Shown here: piece after piece, positions 17,335-25,850 of the stretch | How positions within the stretch are numbered: position 1 is the stretch's first letter | Layout: each line of letters starts with the position of its first letter | From: Rhodococcus sp. OK302 | GTDB taxonomy: Bacteria; Actinomycetota; Actinomycetes; Mycobacteriales; Mycobacteriaceae | Assembly: GCF_002245895.1 (NCBI RefSeq) | Contig: NZ_NPJZ01000001.1 | Location: forward strand, 3,198,501 to 3,262,500 | Reading direction: 5' to 3' | DNA: 64,000 bases | Notes under the pieces: generated by a model | What the model was told of the DNA's origin: nothing | The model's input: the letters and a program-made list of their open reading frames with translations, nothing else | Database searches by the model: none | Position numbers and translations under genes: made by a program

Positions 17335-17370
17335 GGGCGGAGCCACCAGCATGCGCTGGTGGCTCCGCCC
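17335..17370. terminator. Bidirectional terminator
   Basis: A perfect 16-bp stem GGGCGGAGCCACCAGC with its complement and loop ATGC lies between the ABC-F stop and the convergent secreted gene. AAAA precedes the stem, giving a T-tract on the minus strand. Confidence 0.9.
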
Positions 17371-17390
17371 ATTGTCTTTGCTTGGCTGAG

Positions 17391-18125
17391 TTAGCTCATG
17401 CCGCCGATCACGTTACTGATGATTCCGCCGATGACGTTGGTCATCGATCCCTGCGGGTCGGTGATGGATCCGAAGACCTGGCCCGATCCGGTGTTCACCG
17501 AGCCGAGGCCCGCATTGTCGAGGCTGCCCGAGCCGGCCTCGATGGCGTTGGGCTCACGGATGGTGACGCAGACGCCCATCGGGTTGACGTCCCAGTAGCC
17601 GCTTATGAGGGCAATATCGGTTCCGCCGCCGCTGTCGATTTGGGCGCCAATTTGGGCGTTACTGGGGACCTTGTAGGTGGTTTCCAGAGCGATGGTGCCA
17701 CCAGCTGTGGTCCAACCATTGCCTGAGACCATAACGGAATTATCGTTGCCTTTGATGACGGTACTAGTGACGTCCGACCACGACTGGCCCCCCACAGCCC
17801 AATTGACGTTCAGGCGAGCCTTCACCAGCTGGAACCCAGCCGGGTGGTAGTCCCAGATCGACTTTACTAGTGCTCCTGAGCCAGTCACCTTGGTGACGTA
17901 GGTGATCTCTTGTCCCGGGGCGACCTTGCCGCCGCTGCCAACCTCCTTGGCGAGGGTGTAGGGCGTCCAAACGGAACCGGCCCACTTCGAGGTAATTGAC
18001 TGCGTAGTGCTGCAGGCGGGTGAGGCCTGTGCCACCGAGGCTCCGAGCCCAAAGGTGACGCCAGCGGCAAGCAGGGTCAGGGACGCAGCGGTAGCTACAG
18101 CTTGGCGTAGTGAGCGGCGAGACAT
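17391..18125 (-). CDS. Secreted protein, DUF11-like Ig fold, paralogue B
   Basis: ATG at 18125 (MSRRSLRQAV) with GGAG 10 nt upstream, 244 residues. Signal peptide MSRRSLRQAVATAASLTLLAAGVTFGLGASVAQASP is nearly the same as that of paralogue A. The mature region shares the layout: an N-terminal Cys (PAC), ITYVTKVTGSGALVKSIWDYHPAGF, a Cys near the end (MGVCVTI), GSGSLDNAGLGS, and the tail GSMTNVIGGIISNVIGGMS. The leaders are also alike, so this is a duplication with strong divergence of the mature part. Function unknown; probably surface-exposed or released. Confidence 0.8.
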   Translation of the reverse strand: MSRRSLRQAVATAASLTLLAAGVTFGLGASVAQASPACSTTQSITSKWAGSVWTPYTLAKEVGSGGKVAPGQEITYVTKVTGSGALVKSIWDYHPAGFQLVKARLNVNWAVGGQSWSDVTSTVIKGNDNSVMVSGNGWTTAGGTIALETTYKVPSNAQIGAQIDSGGGTDIALISGYWDVNPMGVCVTIREPNAIEAGSGSLDNAGLGSVNTGSGQVFGSITDPQGSMTNVIGGIISNVIGGMS

Positions 18126-18146
18126 GTTGTAGTACTCCATTCGATC

Positions 18147-18186
18147 GGGCGTACGTGCAATTTTGATTCCTGGACGCCCCGGCGTC
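18147..18186 (-). promoter_or_regulatory. Conserved leader of paralogue B with two competing stems
   Basis: GACGCC/GGCGTC (18173-18186) can form one stem. GGGCGT within the same arm can alternatively pair with ACGCCC (18147-18152 on the forward strand as GGGCGT). Position relative to the ATG and most bases match the leader of paralogue A. Confidence 0.5.
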
Positions 18187-18200
18187 AGGCTGGGATGCAG

Positions 18201-18237
18201 GTCCGACCTCGACGATTTGGAGCCTCTGAGGTCGGAC
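18201..18237. promoter_or_regulatory. 10-bp perfect inverted repeat
   Basis: GTCCGACCTC (18201-18210) and GAGGTCGGAC (18228-18237) flank 17 nt, about 75-110 bp upstream of secreted paralogue B. It could be an operator or a transcript hairpin. There is no similar element before paralogue A. Confidence 0.4.
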
Positions 18238-18655
18238 GTCACTATGTCTACAGGACGAATGTCCATCTTGGGGTGAATCGGCAAAAATATTTCCAAAAAA
18301 GATTGCGAATGAATGTCTGCGTGACTGCCGGCGTGCTGGGTGATCGGCTACGCAAGGTTTTAGGGCAACCTCAAGTTGTGGCTACAATACCGCTACTACC
18401 TGCAAGAATGCGTATTGTTATCTCACCTGGTTTCAGTGGCGGTGCGGCATCTGGCGAGATTTTCGCGAGCGCTGGTTATCTATCGGCAAGTCGCCTCGTT
18501 GGAGGGTTCTGCGCTGCTCCTCAATTCCACAAGTGCCCGGTTATCCACAGGCTGGTTTCCATTTTCCTGTCAGTGGTTTCGGTGGAGCACTGTGACGCGT
18601 GGGACGCGTTTCGTATCTGCGGGCGCGCGGGAAGTAATAACTTCGGGGGTCTGTC
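18238..18655. other. Intergenic region upstream of yraN
   Basis: About 420 bp, AT-richer around 18278-18310 (runs of A and T). There is no credible gene: the long open frame here has no recognisable protein and runs into yraN in another frame. It holds the promoters of paralogue B and of yraN, and a perfect DnaA-box 9-mer at 18541-18549. Confidence 0.5.
18541..18549 (+). promoter_or_regulatory. DnaA-box-like 9-mer TTATCCACA
   Basis: Exact match to the consensus DnaA box in the yraN upstream region. A second copy is at 27531-27539. A single box is not an origin. Confidence 0.3.
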
Positions 18656-19012
18656 ATGGCGGGGAATATGGCGTTGGGGGCTCGGGGCGAGGATTTGGCT
18701 ACCGAATTCCTGATCGATGCAGGTCTTGACATCGTCGAACGGAATTGGCGATGCCGGTACGGCGAGTTGGATGTCATTGCCACGGAAGATGATCGAATCG
18801 TGTTCGTGGAGGTGAAGACCCGCAGCGGGCTGGGATACGGGTCGCCGGCGGAGGCGGTGACGTTTGCGAAGCGTCGTCGGATTCGGGTGTTGGCGCTGCA
18901 GTGGCTCGGTGATTCGGGTCGGTCGTGGTCGAAGGTTCGTTTCGATGTGGTGGCTGTCTTGATTTGTCGTAATCAGGAACCGGTGATCGAGCATTTTGTG
19001 GACGCGTTCTGA
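18656..19012 (+). CDS. yraN: UPF0102 / YraN-family endonuclease-like protein
   Basis: 118 residues, normal length. The predicted nuclease-fold motif is GARGEDLATEFL ... NWRCRYGELDVIATEDDRIVFVEVKTRS, with E (GE), D (LDVIA) and ExK (VEVK) spaced as in Holliday-junction-resolvase-like folds. Biochemical function is not established for the family. Its stop overlaps the comM ATG (19012). The yraN-comM-dprA order is conserved in actinobacteria. Confidence 0.92.
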   Translation: MAGNMALGARGEDLATEFLIDAGLDIVERNWRCRYGELDVIATEDDRIVFVEVKTRSGLGYGSPAEAVTFAKRRRIRVLALQWLGDSGRSWSKVRFDVVAVLICRNQEPVIEHFVDAF

Positions 19013-20520
19013 TGGCGCTGGGACGGGCGCATTCGGTGGCGGTCAGCGGCGTCGACGGTCAGATCGTGGAGATCGAGGCTGATATCGGGCGCGGTCTGCC
19101 GGCCGTGCATTTGGTGGGTCTGCCGGACACGGCGTTGCATGAATCGAGGGATCGGATTCGCGCGGCCGTCACCAATTCCAACGAGGAGTGGCCGGACAGC
19201 AAAGTGATTCTGGCGTTGTCGCCGGCGACATTGCCGAAAGTCGGCAGCGTCTACGATCTGGCTCTAGCTTTGTCTGTGTTGGATGCGGCAAAGAAGTTGC
19301 CGCGCACGGAGTTGCGGTCGACTGTTTTTCTGGGGGAGTTGGCGTTGGATGGCCGGCTGCGGACGGTACGAGGTGTGCTGCCGGCGGTGTTGGCGGCGAA
19401 GCGGGCGGGGTGGGGCACGGTGGTTGTTCCGCGTGCGGCAATGGCGGAGGCGGGGTTGGTGAAGGGCATCGAGGTGCTGGGCGCTGATGATCTGTCTTCG
19501 GTGATTTCGTGGTTGCGGGGTGAGATTTATCTGCCGGTGCCGGAGCCTTTCGAGCGGGCTGAGGAGATCGGGGTCAGTGATCTCAGTGAGGTTGTGGGGC
19601 AGGCGGATGCGCGGTGGGCTATCGAAGTGGCGGCGGCGGGAGCGCATCATCTGATGTTGACGGGTCCGCCGGGGATTGGGAAAACGATGTTGGCGCAGCG
19701 TCTTCCGGGGATATTGCCGCCGTTGACCGAGAGTGAGGCGTTGGAGGTGACGGCTATTCATTCGGTGGCGGGGGTGTTGACTGCGGATCATCCGTTGATC
19801 GATATGCCGCCGTTTATTGCGCCGCATCACAGTTCGTCGGTGAGTGCGTTGGTGGGGGGTGGTAGTGGGATGGCGCGTCCGGGTGCGGTGAGTCGGGCGC
19901 ATCGCGGAGTTCTATTCCTCGACGAATGTGCCGAGATCGGCGTCAAAGTGCTCGAGGCTTTGCGAACGCCCTTGGAAGACGGCGAAGTTCGCATTGCCCG
20001 CCGGGACGGCGTCGCGAGGTACCCGGCACGATTCCAACTGATCCTGGCCGCAAATCCGTGTCCGTGCGCGCCGCCTCGTGATGCGGACTGCGTGTGCGCG
20101 CCAGCAGCGCGGCGTCGCTATCTAGGTAAACTTTCGGGTCCTTTACTGGATCGTGTCGATATCAGAATACGGATGCAGGCGGTCGCTACCGGCGCGCTGA
20201 TCGACGAGGTAGGGGAGAGCACCGAGAGTGTGCGAATCCGGGTGGCGGCGGCGCGGGACGCGGCGTCGGAGCGCTGGAGTGCCTACGGATGGCGAACAAA
20301 CGCCGAGGTCCCGGGACCGGCGCTGCGGCAGAAGTTCCGACTTTCCCGCGAGGCCTTGGCGCCCGTCGAGCGTGCCCTCCGTAAGGGCGTGATCACTGCT
20401 CGAGGGGCAGATCGGGCGATCAGAGTTGCGTGGACAGTGTCGGATTTGGCCGGCGAAACCATGCCCGGGGCAGATCAGGTCGTGACAGCACTCGATTTCA
20501 GGGACAGGGGATTCCAATGA
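19012..20520 (+). CDS. comM: ComM/YifB-family AAA+ Mg-chelatase-like ATPase
   Basis: 502 residues. The N-terminal Lon-like ChlI domain begins at MALGRAHSVAVSGVDGQIVEIEADIGRGLP. The AAA+ core has Walker A GPPGIGKT (218-225) and Walker B VLFLDECAEI. A cysteine cluster CPCAPPRDADCVC is near 346-358, and the Mg-chelatase C-terminal domain follows. ComM is a helicase that promotes branch migration during integration of transforming DNA. It overlaps yraN and dprA, forming a competence/recombination-type operon. Confidence 0.93.
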   Translation: MALGRAHSVAVSGVDGQIVEIEADIGRGLPAVHLVGLPDTALHESRDRIRAAVTNSNEEWPDSKVILALSPATLPKVGSVYDLALALSVLDAAKKLPRTELRSTVFLGELALDGRLRTVRGVLPAVLAAKRAGWGTVVVPRAAMAEAGLVKGIEVLGADDLSSVISWLRGEIYLPVPEPFERAEEIGVSDLSEVVGQADARWAIEVAAAGAHHLMLTGPPGIGKTMLAQRLPGILPPLTESEALEVTAIHSVAGVLTADHPLIDMPPFIAPHHSSSVSALVGGGSGMARPGAVSRAHRGVLFLDECAEIGVKVLEALRTPLEDGEVRIARRDGVARYPARFQLILAANPCPCAPPRDADCVCAPAARRRYLGKLSGPLLDRVDIRIRMQAVATGALIDEVGESTESVRIRVAAARDAASERWSAYGWRTNAEVPGPALRQKFRLSREALAPVERALRKGVITARGADRAIRVAWTVSDLAGETMPGADQVVTALDFRDRGFQ

Positions 20521-21644
20521 CCGCGCATGATCCGCAACAACTCGCCTGGGCATACCTGTCGACGGTTGCTCAAGGCCCGAGCGTTCACCTGTCGGCATTG
20601 GTCGAGCACCTCGGAGTCGAGGAGACCGCGCACGCAGTGAAGACCCGTGACCTGCCGTCATCGTTGGAGGAGAAGACTCGCGCCCGCGCACATATCGATA
20701 CGGCGCAACGTGATCTGGATCTGATGGCCGCGATGGGCGGAAGGTTGGTCACACCGGATTCTCCCGAATGGCCGGCCTGGCGACTGCTCGCATTCGACGG
20801 GTTGGATGCAGCGTCGGGGGAGGTTCCGCCATTTGTTCTGTGGGTCTTGGGTTCTCGGGATCTTTCGGAATTAACGGAGCGTTCGGTGGCGATTGTGGGA
20901 ACCCGGGCCTCGACGTCCTACGGGGAGCATGTCACCGCTGAGATCGCGGGCGATCTGGCAGTGGACGGTTGGACGGTTACCTCTGGTGCTGCCTTCGGAA
21001 TCGACGGGGCAGCTCACCGTGCAGCATTGGGCGTCGGTGGGACCACAGTTGCAGTGCTGGCTTGCGGAGTGGATCGCGCTTATCCGTCAGGGCATGCGCG
21101 TCTATTACGTCAGATCGTGAACTCGGGCGCGGTGGTCAGTGAGTATCCACCGGGGACGACACCGGCGAAGTTCAGATTCTTAGCCCGAAACCGATTGGTC
21201 GCGGCATTATCCGACGGTGTGGTTGTTGTCGAAGCAGGATGGCGCAGCGGTGCGCGGAACACCGCGAATTGGGCGCGGAAACTCGGGCACCCGGTAATGG
21301 CTGTCCCCGGGCCGGTGACATCTGCCTCGTCGGCGGGTTGCCATCGAATGATCCGCGAAGGGGAAGCCCATTTGGTGGCGAATGCAGTGGACGTTGTAGA
21401 AGTCTCCGGACCCTTCAATCTTGTCGATTCGGAATCCGATGCCGCAGCTGTTCGTGACATCGACTCATTGAAGGGTAATTCTCGTCTCGTCTACGAAGCA
21501 TTACCGGGAACCGGCTCGCGGAGCACGAATGAGTTGTCCGAGGAATCGGGGTTGCTGATTTCTCAGGTACGCGCAACGCTTCCGCTGCTCGAGTTGGAGG
21601 GATTTGTCGGTTCCGATGGCAGCGGATGGTTCCGTGCCAAATAG
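20517..21644 (+). CDS. dprA: DprA (DNA processing protein, Smf family)
   Basis: ATG at 20517 overlaps the comM stop (ATGA), 375 residues. The Rossmann core shows RSVAIVGTRASTSYGEHVT, SGAAFGIDGAAHRAAL, ACGVDRAYPSGHARLL, EYPPGTTPAKFRFLARNRLVAALSDGVVVVEA and SGARNTANWARKLGHPVMAVPGP. A C-terminal winged-helix-like region starts near 315. DprA loads RecA onto incoming single-stranded DNA. No terminator is evident downstream. Confidence 0.95.
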   Translation: MTAHDPQQLAWAYLSTVAQGPSVHLSALVEHLGVEETAHAVKTRDLPSSLEEKTRARAHIDTAQRDLDLMAAMGGRLVTPDSPEWPAWRLLAFDGLDAASGEVPPFVLWVLGSRDLSELTERSVAIVGTRASTSYGEHVTAEIAGDLAVDGWTVTSGAAFGIDGAAHRAALGVGGTTVAVLACGVDRAYPSGHARLLRQIVNSGAVVSEYPPGTTPAKFRFLARNRLVAALSDGVVVVEAGWRSGARNTANWARKLGHPVMAVPGPVTSASSAGCHRMIREGEAHLVANAVDVVEVSGPFNLVDSESDAAAVRDIDSLKGNSRLVYEALPGTGSRSTNELSEESGLLISQVRATLPLLELEGFVGSDGSGWFRAK

Positions 21645-22121
21645 TGCCCGATTTTTCGGCGGATTTGGTCGGCAATGGTATTCGGGACATTTGCTGGATC
21701 GCTCGTCGAATCATTGGGCAGATCCGAGCCGAGGGCGACGAACCAAGGTTAGGGGCATGTCAGAGCGGTTTTGAGGGGGAGTTTGCGGATATGTCGGCAA
21801 GATGCGGGCGTGTGACTGGTTTGCTTGAAGCAATGTCGTAAGCAAGTCTCAGGAAAGTCTCAGGCAGATGTGCTTAAACTCCGATTAGTCGGTATCGGCG
21901 AGATAGAGATGTGAGTGATGTCGTCTATCGATCATCGAAATGAATCGTCCCGGTTGAGGTGCGAGCACCACTTTTGAAGCAATGCAATGTCGCTAACCCA
22001 TCGCCAATGCGTACCAAGAGGTCTGTTCGGTCGGATCGGTTCTGTGGCCATCTTTGTTACCGGAGCGAGAATCTGTGTATTGTGAACTGAAAGCGAAACA
22101 TTTCATTGAAAGAGGAGTGCA
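21645..22121. other. Long intergenic region upstream of the lsr2-type gene
   Basis: 477 bp in which no credible gene is seen. It is AT-richer than its surroundings. A direct repeat AAGTCTCAGG occurs at 21844-21853 and 21855-21864, followed closely by a small CCGATTAGTCGG dyad. These may belong to the promoter of the lsr2-type gene. Confidence 0.45.
21844..21864 (+). repeat. Tandem 10-bp direct repeat AAGTCTCAGG
   Basis: Two exact copies separated by one A, about 260 bp before the lsr2-type gene. Possible regulator binding site. Confidence 0.4.
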
Positions 22122-22481
22122 ATGGCTGAGAAGCTGATTCGTCAACTCATTGACGATCTCGACGGTAAGCCGATCGACGACGGTTTCGGTGATCGTATCG
22201 AGTTCTCCTACCAGGGAACCGATTATGTGATCGACCTTCGCGCTACCAATGCAGAAAAGTTCGACGCTGCGGTCAAGCCGTTCGTTGACGCTGCAGCCAA
22301 GGTGACCACTCGTCGCGGCAAGAAGTCGCAGCTCACATCTCCGCAGGCTACATCGGGTTCGGGGCGCTCCAAGGAGACTCTGCAGGCTATCCGTGACTGG
22401 GCCGCGAAGAATGGCTACGAGGTTGCACCGCGTGGCCGCATCAAAGCGGAAATCATCGACGCATTCGATGCAGCACACTAG
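22122..22481 (+). CDS. lsr2: Lsr2-family nucleoid-associated protein
   Basis: 119 residues with the Lsr2 layout. The N-terminal dimerisation domain (MAEKLIRQLIDDLDGKPID...IEFSYQGTDYVIDLRATNAEKFDAAVKPFVDAAAKV, 1-61) is followed by a basic linker with RRGKK and a C-terminal DNA-binding domain with the AT-hook-like R-G-R at 104-106 (APRGRIKAEIIDAF). Lsr2 binds AT-rich DNA, bridges it and silences foreign genes, like H-NS. The ATG is preceded by GAAAGAGGAG. It is monocistronic with a strong terminator. In relatives the principal lsr2 gene lies elsewhere, near lysS/clpC, so this may be a paralogue. Confidence 0.92.
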   Translation: MAEKLIRQLIDDLDGKPIDDGFGDRIEFSYQGTDYVIDLRATNAEKFDAAVKPFVDAAAKVTTRRGKKSQLTSPQATSGSGRSKETLQAIRDWAAKNGYEVAPRGRIKAEIIDAFDAAH

Positions 22482-22495
22482 AGTGCATTGAACTT

Positions 22496-22530
22496 CTCTG
22501 GCACCCCACAGAATTTGTGGGGTGCCAGAG
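22496..22530 (+). terminator. Rho-independent terminator of lsr2
   Basis: A perfect 15-bp stem CTCTGGCACCCCACA with its complement, loop GAATT, is followed by TTGTATTT. Confidence 0.92.
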
Positions 22531-22727
22531 TTGTATTTACCCTTCCTTTGCCGTTGGTCGGAATTGAAGATTTTCCGTGAAGATATGGATACCGTCTTTC
22601 CTCTTCGGTCATTCGGGTTGGTCGGTTTGAGTGATTACCATCCACTGATTCGGCCGGTATTTGCGACATCAAGTAGCCGTGTTTGCTATCTGTCGCCCGT
22701 CGCCAATCGCAAATCCATGTACCATAG

Positions 22728-22746
22728 TTAGGTAACGCTAACTTTG
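22728..22746 (+). promoter_or_regulatory. IdeR/DmdR iron box before the siderophore-interacting protein gene
   Basis: TTAGGTAACGCTAACTTTG matches the 19-bp IdeR consensus TTAGGTTAGGCTAACCTAA at 14 positions, with both conserved half-sites TTAGGT and GCTAAC. It ends 12 bp before the GTG start and overlaps the first base of the ribosome-binding site, so iron-loaded IdeR should block transcription. Confidence 0.7.
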
Positions 22747-22758
22747 GAGGATGTACCT

Positions 22759-23529
22759 GTGGCCAAGCCGACAACAACGCTGACCGTCCTGCGTACGCAG
22801 AAATTGACCCCACACATGGTGCGGGTGTTTCTCGGCGGTCATGGGTTCGATAGCTTCACTCCCAGTGCGTTCAGTGACTCGTATGTGAAGATCGAATTCG
22901 GAACCGCCGACGACTTGGTGCTTCGGACGTACACGATCCGAAGTTACGACAGCAAGGCTCGCGAGATTGCGATCGATTTTGTCGTTCATGGTGACGCGGG
23001 GATAGCGGGCCCGTGGGCTGCGTCCGTGTCAGCTGGTGCTGAGATAACAATGAGAGGGCCCGGCGGCGCCTTTTCGCCGGAAATATCGGCGGATTGGCAT
23101 CTCTATGCGGGTGACGAATCTGCCATTCCGGCAATTTCTGCCGCCGTAGAACGGCTTTCGCCCGATGCGATCGGTTACCTCGTCCTCGAAGTGGGTGGGG
23201 TCGAGGATGAGATTGCCATCAACACTCCGAATGGCATTGTCGTCAATTGGGTATACCGGGGAGCGTCCTCGGACCTGGTCGGCGATGAATCAGCCGGCGA
23301 CAATGCGCCGCTAATCGCGGCAGTGAGGGCACTCGAATGGCTCCCGGGTTCTCCGCAGGTATTCATTCACGGCGAGGCGCAAGCTGTCATGCATAATCTG
23401 CGCTCGTACATCCGAAAGGATCGCGGTGTTCCGGCGGGATCCGCATCGATCTCAGGCTACTGGCGTCGTGGACGTACAGAAGAGGGATTCCGGGTCTGGA
23501 AGTCGGAGTTGGCAGCTTCCGAACGCTAG
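22759..23529 (+). CDS. Siderophore-interacting protein (FAD/NAD(P)H ferric-siderophore reductase)
   Basis: The GTG at 22759 has GGAGG 8 nt upstream (the earlier TTG at 22744 would lie before the ribosome-binding site), giving 256 residues. The FAD-binding beta-barrel has RTYTIRSYDSKAREIAIDFVVHG (about 56-78, the RxYT[IV]R flavin motif). The SIP C-terminal NAD(P)H domain has YAGDESAIPAISAAVE and VFIHGEAQAVMHNLRSYIRKDRGV. These proteins reduce and release iron from ferric siderophores in the cytoplasm. It is at the position of viuB in mycobacteria. The iron box indicates IdeR control. It converges with the MFS gene, with 4 bp of overlap at the stops. Confidence 0.9.
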   Translation: MAKPTTTLTVLRTQKLTPHMVRVFLGGHGFDSFTPSAFSDSYVKIEFGTADDLVLRTYTIRSYDSKAREIAIDFVVHGDAGIAGPWAASVSAGAEITMRGPGGAFSPEISADWHLYAGDESAIPAISAAVERLSPDAIGYLVLEVGGVEDEIAINTPNGIVVNWVYRGASSDLVGDESAGDNAPLIAAVRALEWLPGSPQVFIHGEAQAVMHNLRSYIRKDRGVPAGSASISGYWRRGRTEEGFRVWKSELAASER

Positions 23530-24740
23530 CTCTTCGTCGACAATTTCTCTTGGGCATGACCGCTTCGGGTGAGCAGTGTCAACGCCACAGCGGCGAGCAA
23601 ACCGAAGGTGGGAATTGCTACAGCCATCGGAACGGCGGTATCCGGTCCGGCAATTCCCACTAGCGGCGACACTGCGGCCGCCAATCCGAACTGGCCCGCG
23701 CCCATCAATGCGGACCCGGTACCGGCTGCCCCGGTGACCTCGCCCTGCGCAAGCGCTGTTGCATTGCCCATGATAAATCCGATGCTGGATACCGAAACGA
23801 ACAGCGGAATGAGCAGTGTGGCCGGATTGGTTGAGTTGAAAAGTGCAGCGGCGCACAGCAGCACCGTTCCAGCGGTCACGAGGAGGCCTACTCCGAAGAT
23901 CAAGAGCGTCCGTGCACTGACCCGGCCAAGCAATCGAGTCGTGATCGTGGCAGCGACAACCATGCCAATGGCGTTGACCGCAAACACCATCGAGAATTGT
24001 GACGGTGTCAATCCCAGGACGTCCTGGACGACAAACGGTGACGCGGAGATGTACGAGAACAGGGCGCCGAATCCGAAGATGAAGGCCAGCGCGTAGCCGA
24101 GATAGCGGCGGTTGCCGGTGACATAACCCAGGTTCGCGACGAGCGCTTTCAATCCGCCGCCGTGCCGACGCTCGGGTGGCAATGTTTCCGGTACCAGGGT
24201 GATGACGCCGGCAACCATGATTCCGCCGGCGATCGTCAGCACCCAGAAGATGCCGCGCCAGCCGATCGGATCGAGTAGTACTCCGCCGATCAGCGGAGCC
24301 ACCACCGGTGCGATTCCGCCGATGATCATCATGATGCTGAACATCTTTGCTGCGCTGTCACCGCGAGCACGATCCGCAATGCAAGCCCTGGCGAGCACAA
24401 TGGCCGCGCCGCCGCTCAGGCCCTGGATCAAACGGGCACCGATCAGAAATTCGATGGTGGGGGCGAGAGCACAGGCAGCGCTGGCGAATGTGGTGATCGC
24501 GGCAGCGCCGAGCAGTAGGCGTCGACGCCCGATTCCGTCCGAGATGGGTCCGATGATCAGTTGCCCGATTCCAAGCCCCGCCATGAACGTCGTCAGTGTC
24601 AACTGGATGCTGGCAGCGGATGTGTCGAGCGACTCGGCCATGATCGGCAGTCCTGGCAGATACATGTCGGTGGCGAGTGGTGCAATTGCGGAAATCAGCG
24701 CGAGAATGCACAGCATTCTTAGGGGAATTGCTCGGTTCAC
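23526..24740 (-). CDS. MFS drug-resistance transporter, Bcr/CflA-like
   Basis: 404 residues from GTG, 12 hydrophobic segments. Features are [16 protein letters not shown] in TM1-loop (Bcr/CflA signature), [15 protein letters not shown] (MFS motif A between TM2-3), [22 protein letters not shown] in TM4 and [17 protein letters not shown] in TM5-6. The family exports chloramphenicol, bicyclomycin and similar compounds with proton antiport. The substrate here is unknown. It is divergent from xerC (54 bp between starts) and convergent with the siderophore reductase. Confidence 0.88.
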   Translation of the reverse strand: MNRAIPLRMLCILALISAIAPLATDMYLPGLPIMAESLDTSAASIQLTLTTFMAGLGIGQLIIGPISDGIGRRRLLLGAAAITTFASAACALAPTIEFLIGARLIQGLSGGAAIVLARACIADRARGDSAAKMFSIMMIIGGIAPVVAPLIGGVLLDPIGWRGIFWVLTIAGGIMVAGVITLVPETLPPERRHGGGLKALVANLGYVTGNRRYLGYALAFIFGFGALFSYISASPFVVQDVLGLTPSQFSMVFAVNAIGMVVAATITTRLLGRVSARTLLIFGVGLLVTAGTVLLCAAALFNSTNPATLLIPLFVSVSSIGFIMGNATALAQGEVTGAAGTGSALMGAGQFGLAAAVSPLVGIAGPDTAVPMAVAIPTFGLLAAVALTLLTRSGHAQEKLSTKS

Positions 24741-24794
24741 CGGCCAACCCTATCGGCGAGGACACTTGAAGTTTCAGACGAGGCAGGTAACCGT

Positions 24795-25727
24795 ATGACG
24801 ATGAGAGATGACCTGCCGCGAGAGCTGTCGATCCATCTCGACGCATATGCCGAACATTTGCGCCTCGGGCGTGGACGTTCGGAGCACACTATCCGCGCCT
24901 ACGTCGGCGATGTTCGTTCGTTGCTCCAGCATCTTGCCCGGCAGTCGGCTGACGTCGAACTGGCTGAACTGGATCTGCGGGTACTCCGTTCTTGGCTGGC
25001 CGCACAGAATGCGGCGGGAACGGCTCGAACAACGGTCGCGCGGCGAGTGTCGTCGGCGCGGGGATTCACGGCTTGGCTTGCACAGACTGCTCGTATTCCG
25101 GCGGACCCCGGCTCGCGGTTGACTGCGCCACCGGCCCAGCGGACCCTGCCGGTGGTGTTGCGTCAGAATCAGGCCATCGAGGCGATGGAAGCGTCGAAGA
25201 TTGGTGCGCAACAACGTGATCCGGTTGCGCTTCGTGATCGATTGATCATGGAGCTTTTGTATTCCACCGGAGTTCGTGTGGGGGAACTGTGCGGACTCGA
25301 CCTGGAATCCGTGGATGCAGATCGTCGTTTGTTGCGTGTCCTCGGTAAAGGAAACAAGGAGCGGTCGGTGCCGTACGGATTGCCGGCCGAATCGGCAATC
25401 GAGCAGTGGCTCGAGGCTGGACGGCCGATGATGGCGACGGAGAAATCGGGCAGCGCACTGTTGCTGGGCAAGCGCGGCGGACGGCTCGATCAACGCCAGG
25501 CGCGGTCGGTGGTGCACGAGAGCGTGGCGGCAGTTCCCGGAGCTCCGAACCTGGCGCCGCACGGACTTCGCCATTCGGCAGCGACACATTTGCTGGAAGG
25601 TGGAGCAGACCTTCGTGTAGTCCAGGAATTGCTCGGACATTCGAGCCTGGCGACTACTCAGCTGTATACGCATGTATCGGTCGAACGACTCCGGGCAGTC
25701 CACGATCAGGCGCATCCTCGAGCCTGA
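24795..25727 (+). CDS. xerC: Tyrosine recombinase XerC
   Basis: 310 residues. The N-terminal SAM-like domain (13-105) is followed by the catalytic domain with R161 (TGVRVGEL), K185 (GKGNKER), H256 and R259 (HGLRH), H282 (GHSS) and the nucleophile Y291. All six active residues are present. Position and gene order match chromosomal xerC of mycobacteria, which with XerD resolves chromosome dimers at dif. It is therefore not a prophage integrase. The ATG at 24795 is used; a second ATG lies two codons on. Confidence 0.95.
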   Translation: MTMRDDLPRELSIHLDAYAEHLRLGRGRSEHTIRAYVGDVRSLLQHLARQSADVELAELDLRVLRSWLAAQNAAGTARTTVARRVSSARGFTAWLAQTARIPADPGSRLTAPPAQRTLPVVLRQNQAIEAMEASKIGAQQRDPVALRDRLIMELLYSTGVRVGELCGLDLESVDADRRLLRVLGKGNKERSVPYGLPAESAIEQWLEAGRPMMATEKSGSALLLGKRGGRLDQRQARSVVHESVAAVPGAPNLAPHGLRHSAATHLLEGGADLRVVQELLGHSSLATTQLYTHVSVERLRAVHDQAHPRA

Positions 25728-25850
25728 AAATTTGCGTGACGGGAGTTCTGTTGCGTGATTTGGTAGCGTCGCGAAGTGAAAGAGTGGACAATCAGCAAGG
25801 TTGGACAACCATGTTGTGCCGCTCGATGATATGCAATTTCCGGGGGAATC

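Noticed and set aside
18195..18713. A 172-codon plus-strand open frame upstream of yraN
   Set aside because: No ribosome-binding site or family similarity, and it overlaps yraN in a different frame; the region is better read as regulatory.
21626..21841. A 71-codon open frame after dprA
   Set aside because: Starts inside dprA, has no ribosome-binding site and no recognisable features.
24795..25727. Tyrosine recombinase as sign of a prophage or integrated element
   Set aside because: Gene order and sequence match chromosomal XerC; there are no phage genes, tRNA or attachment repeats nearby.
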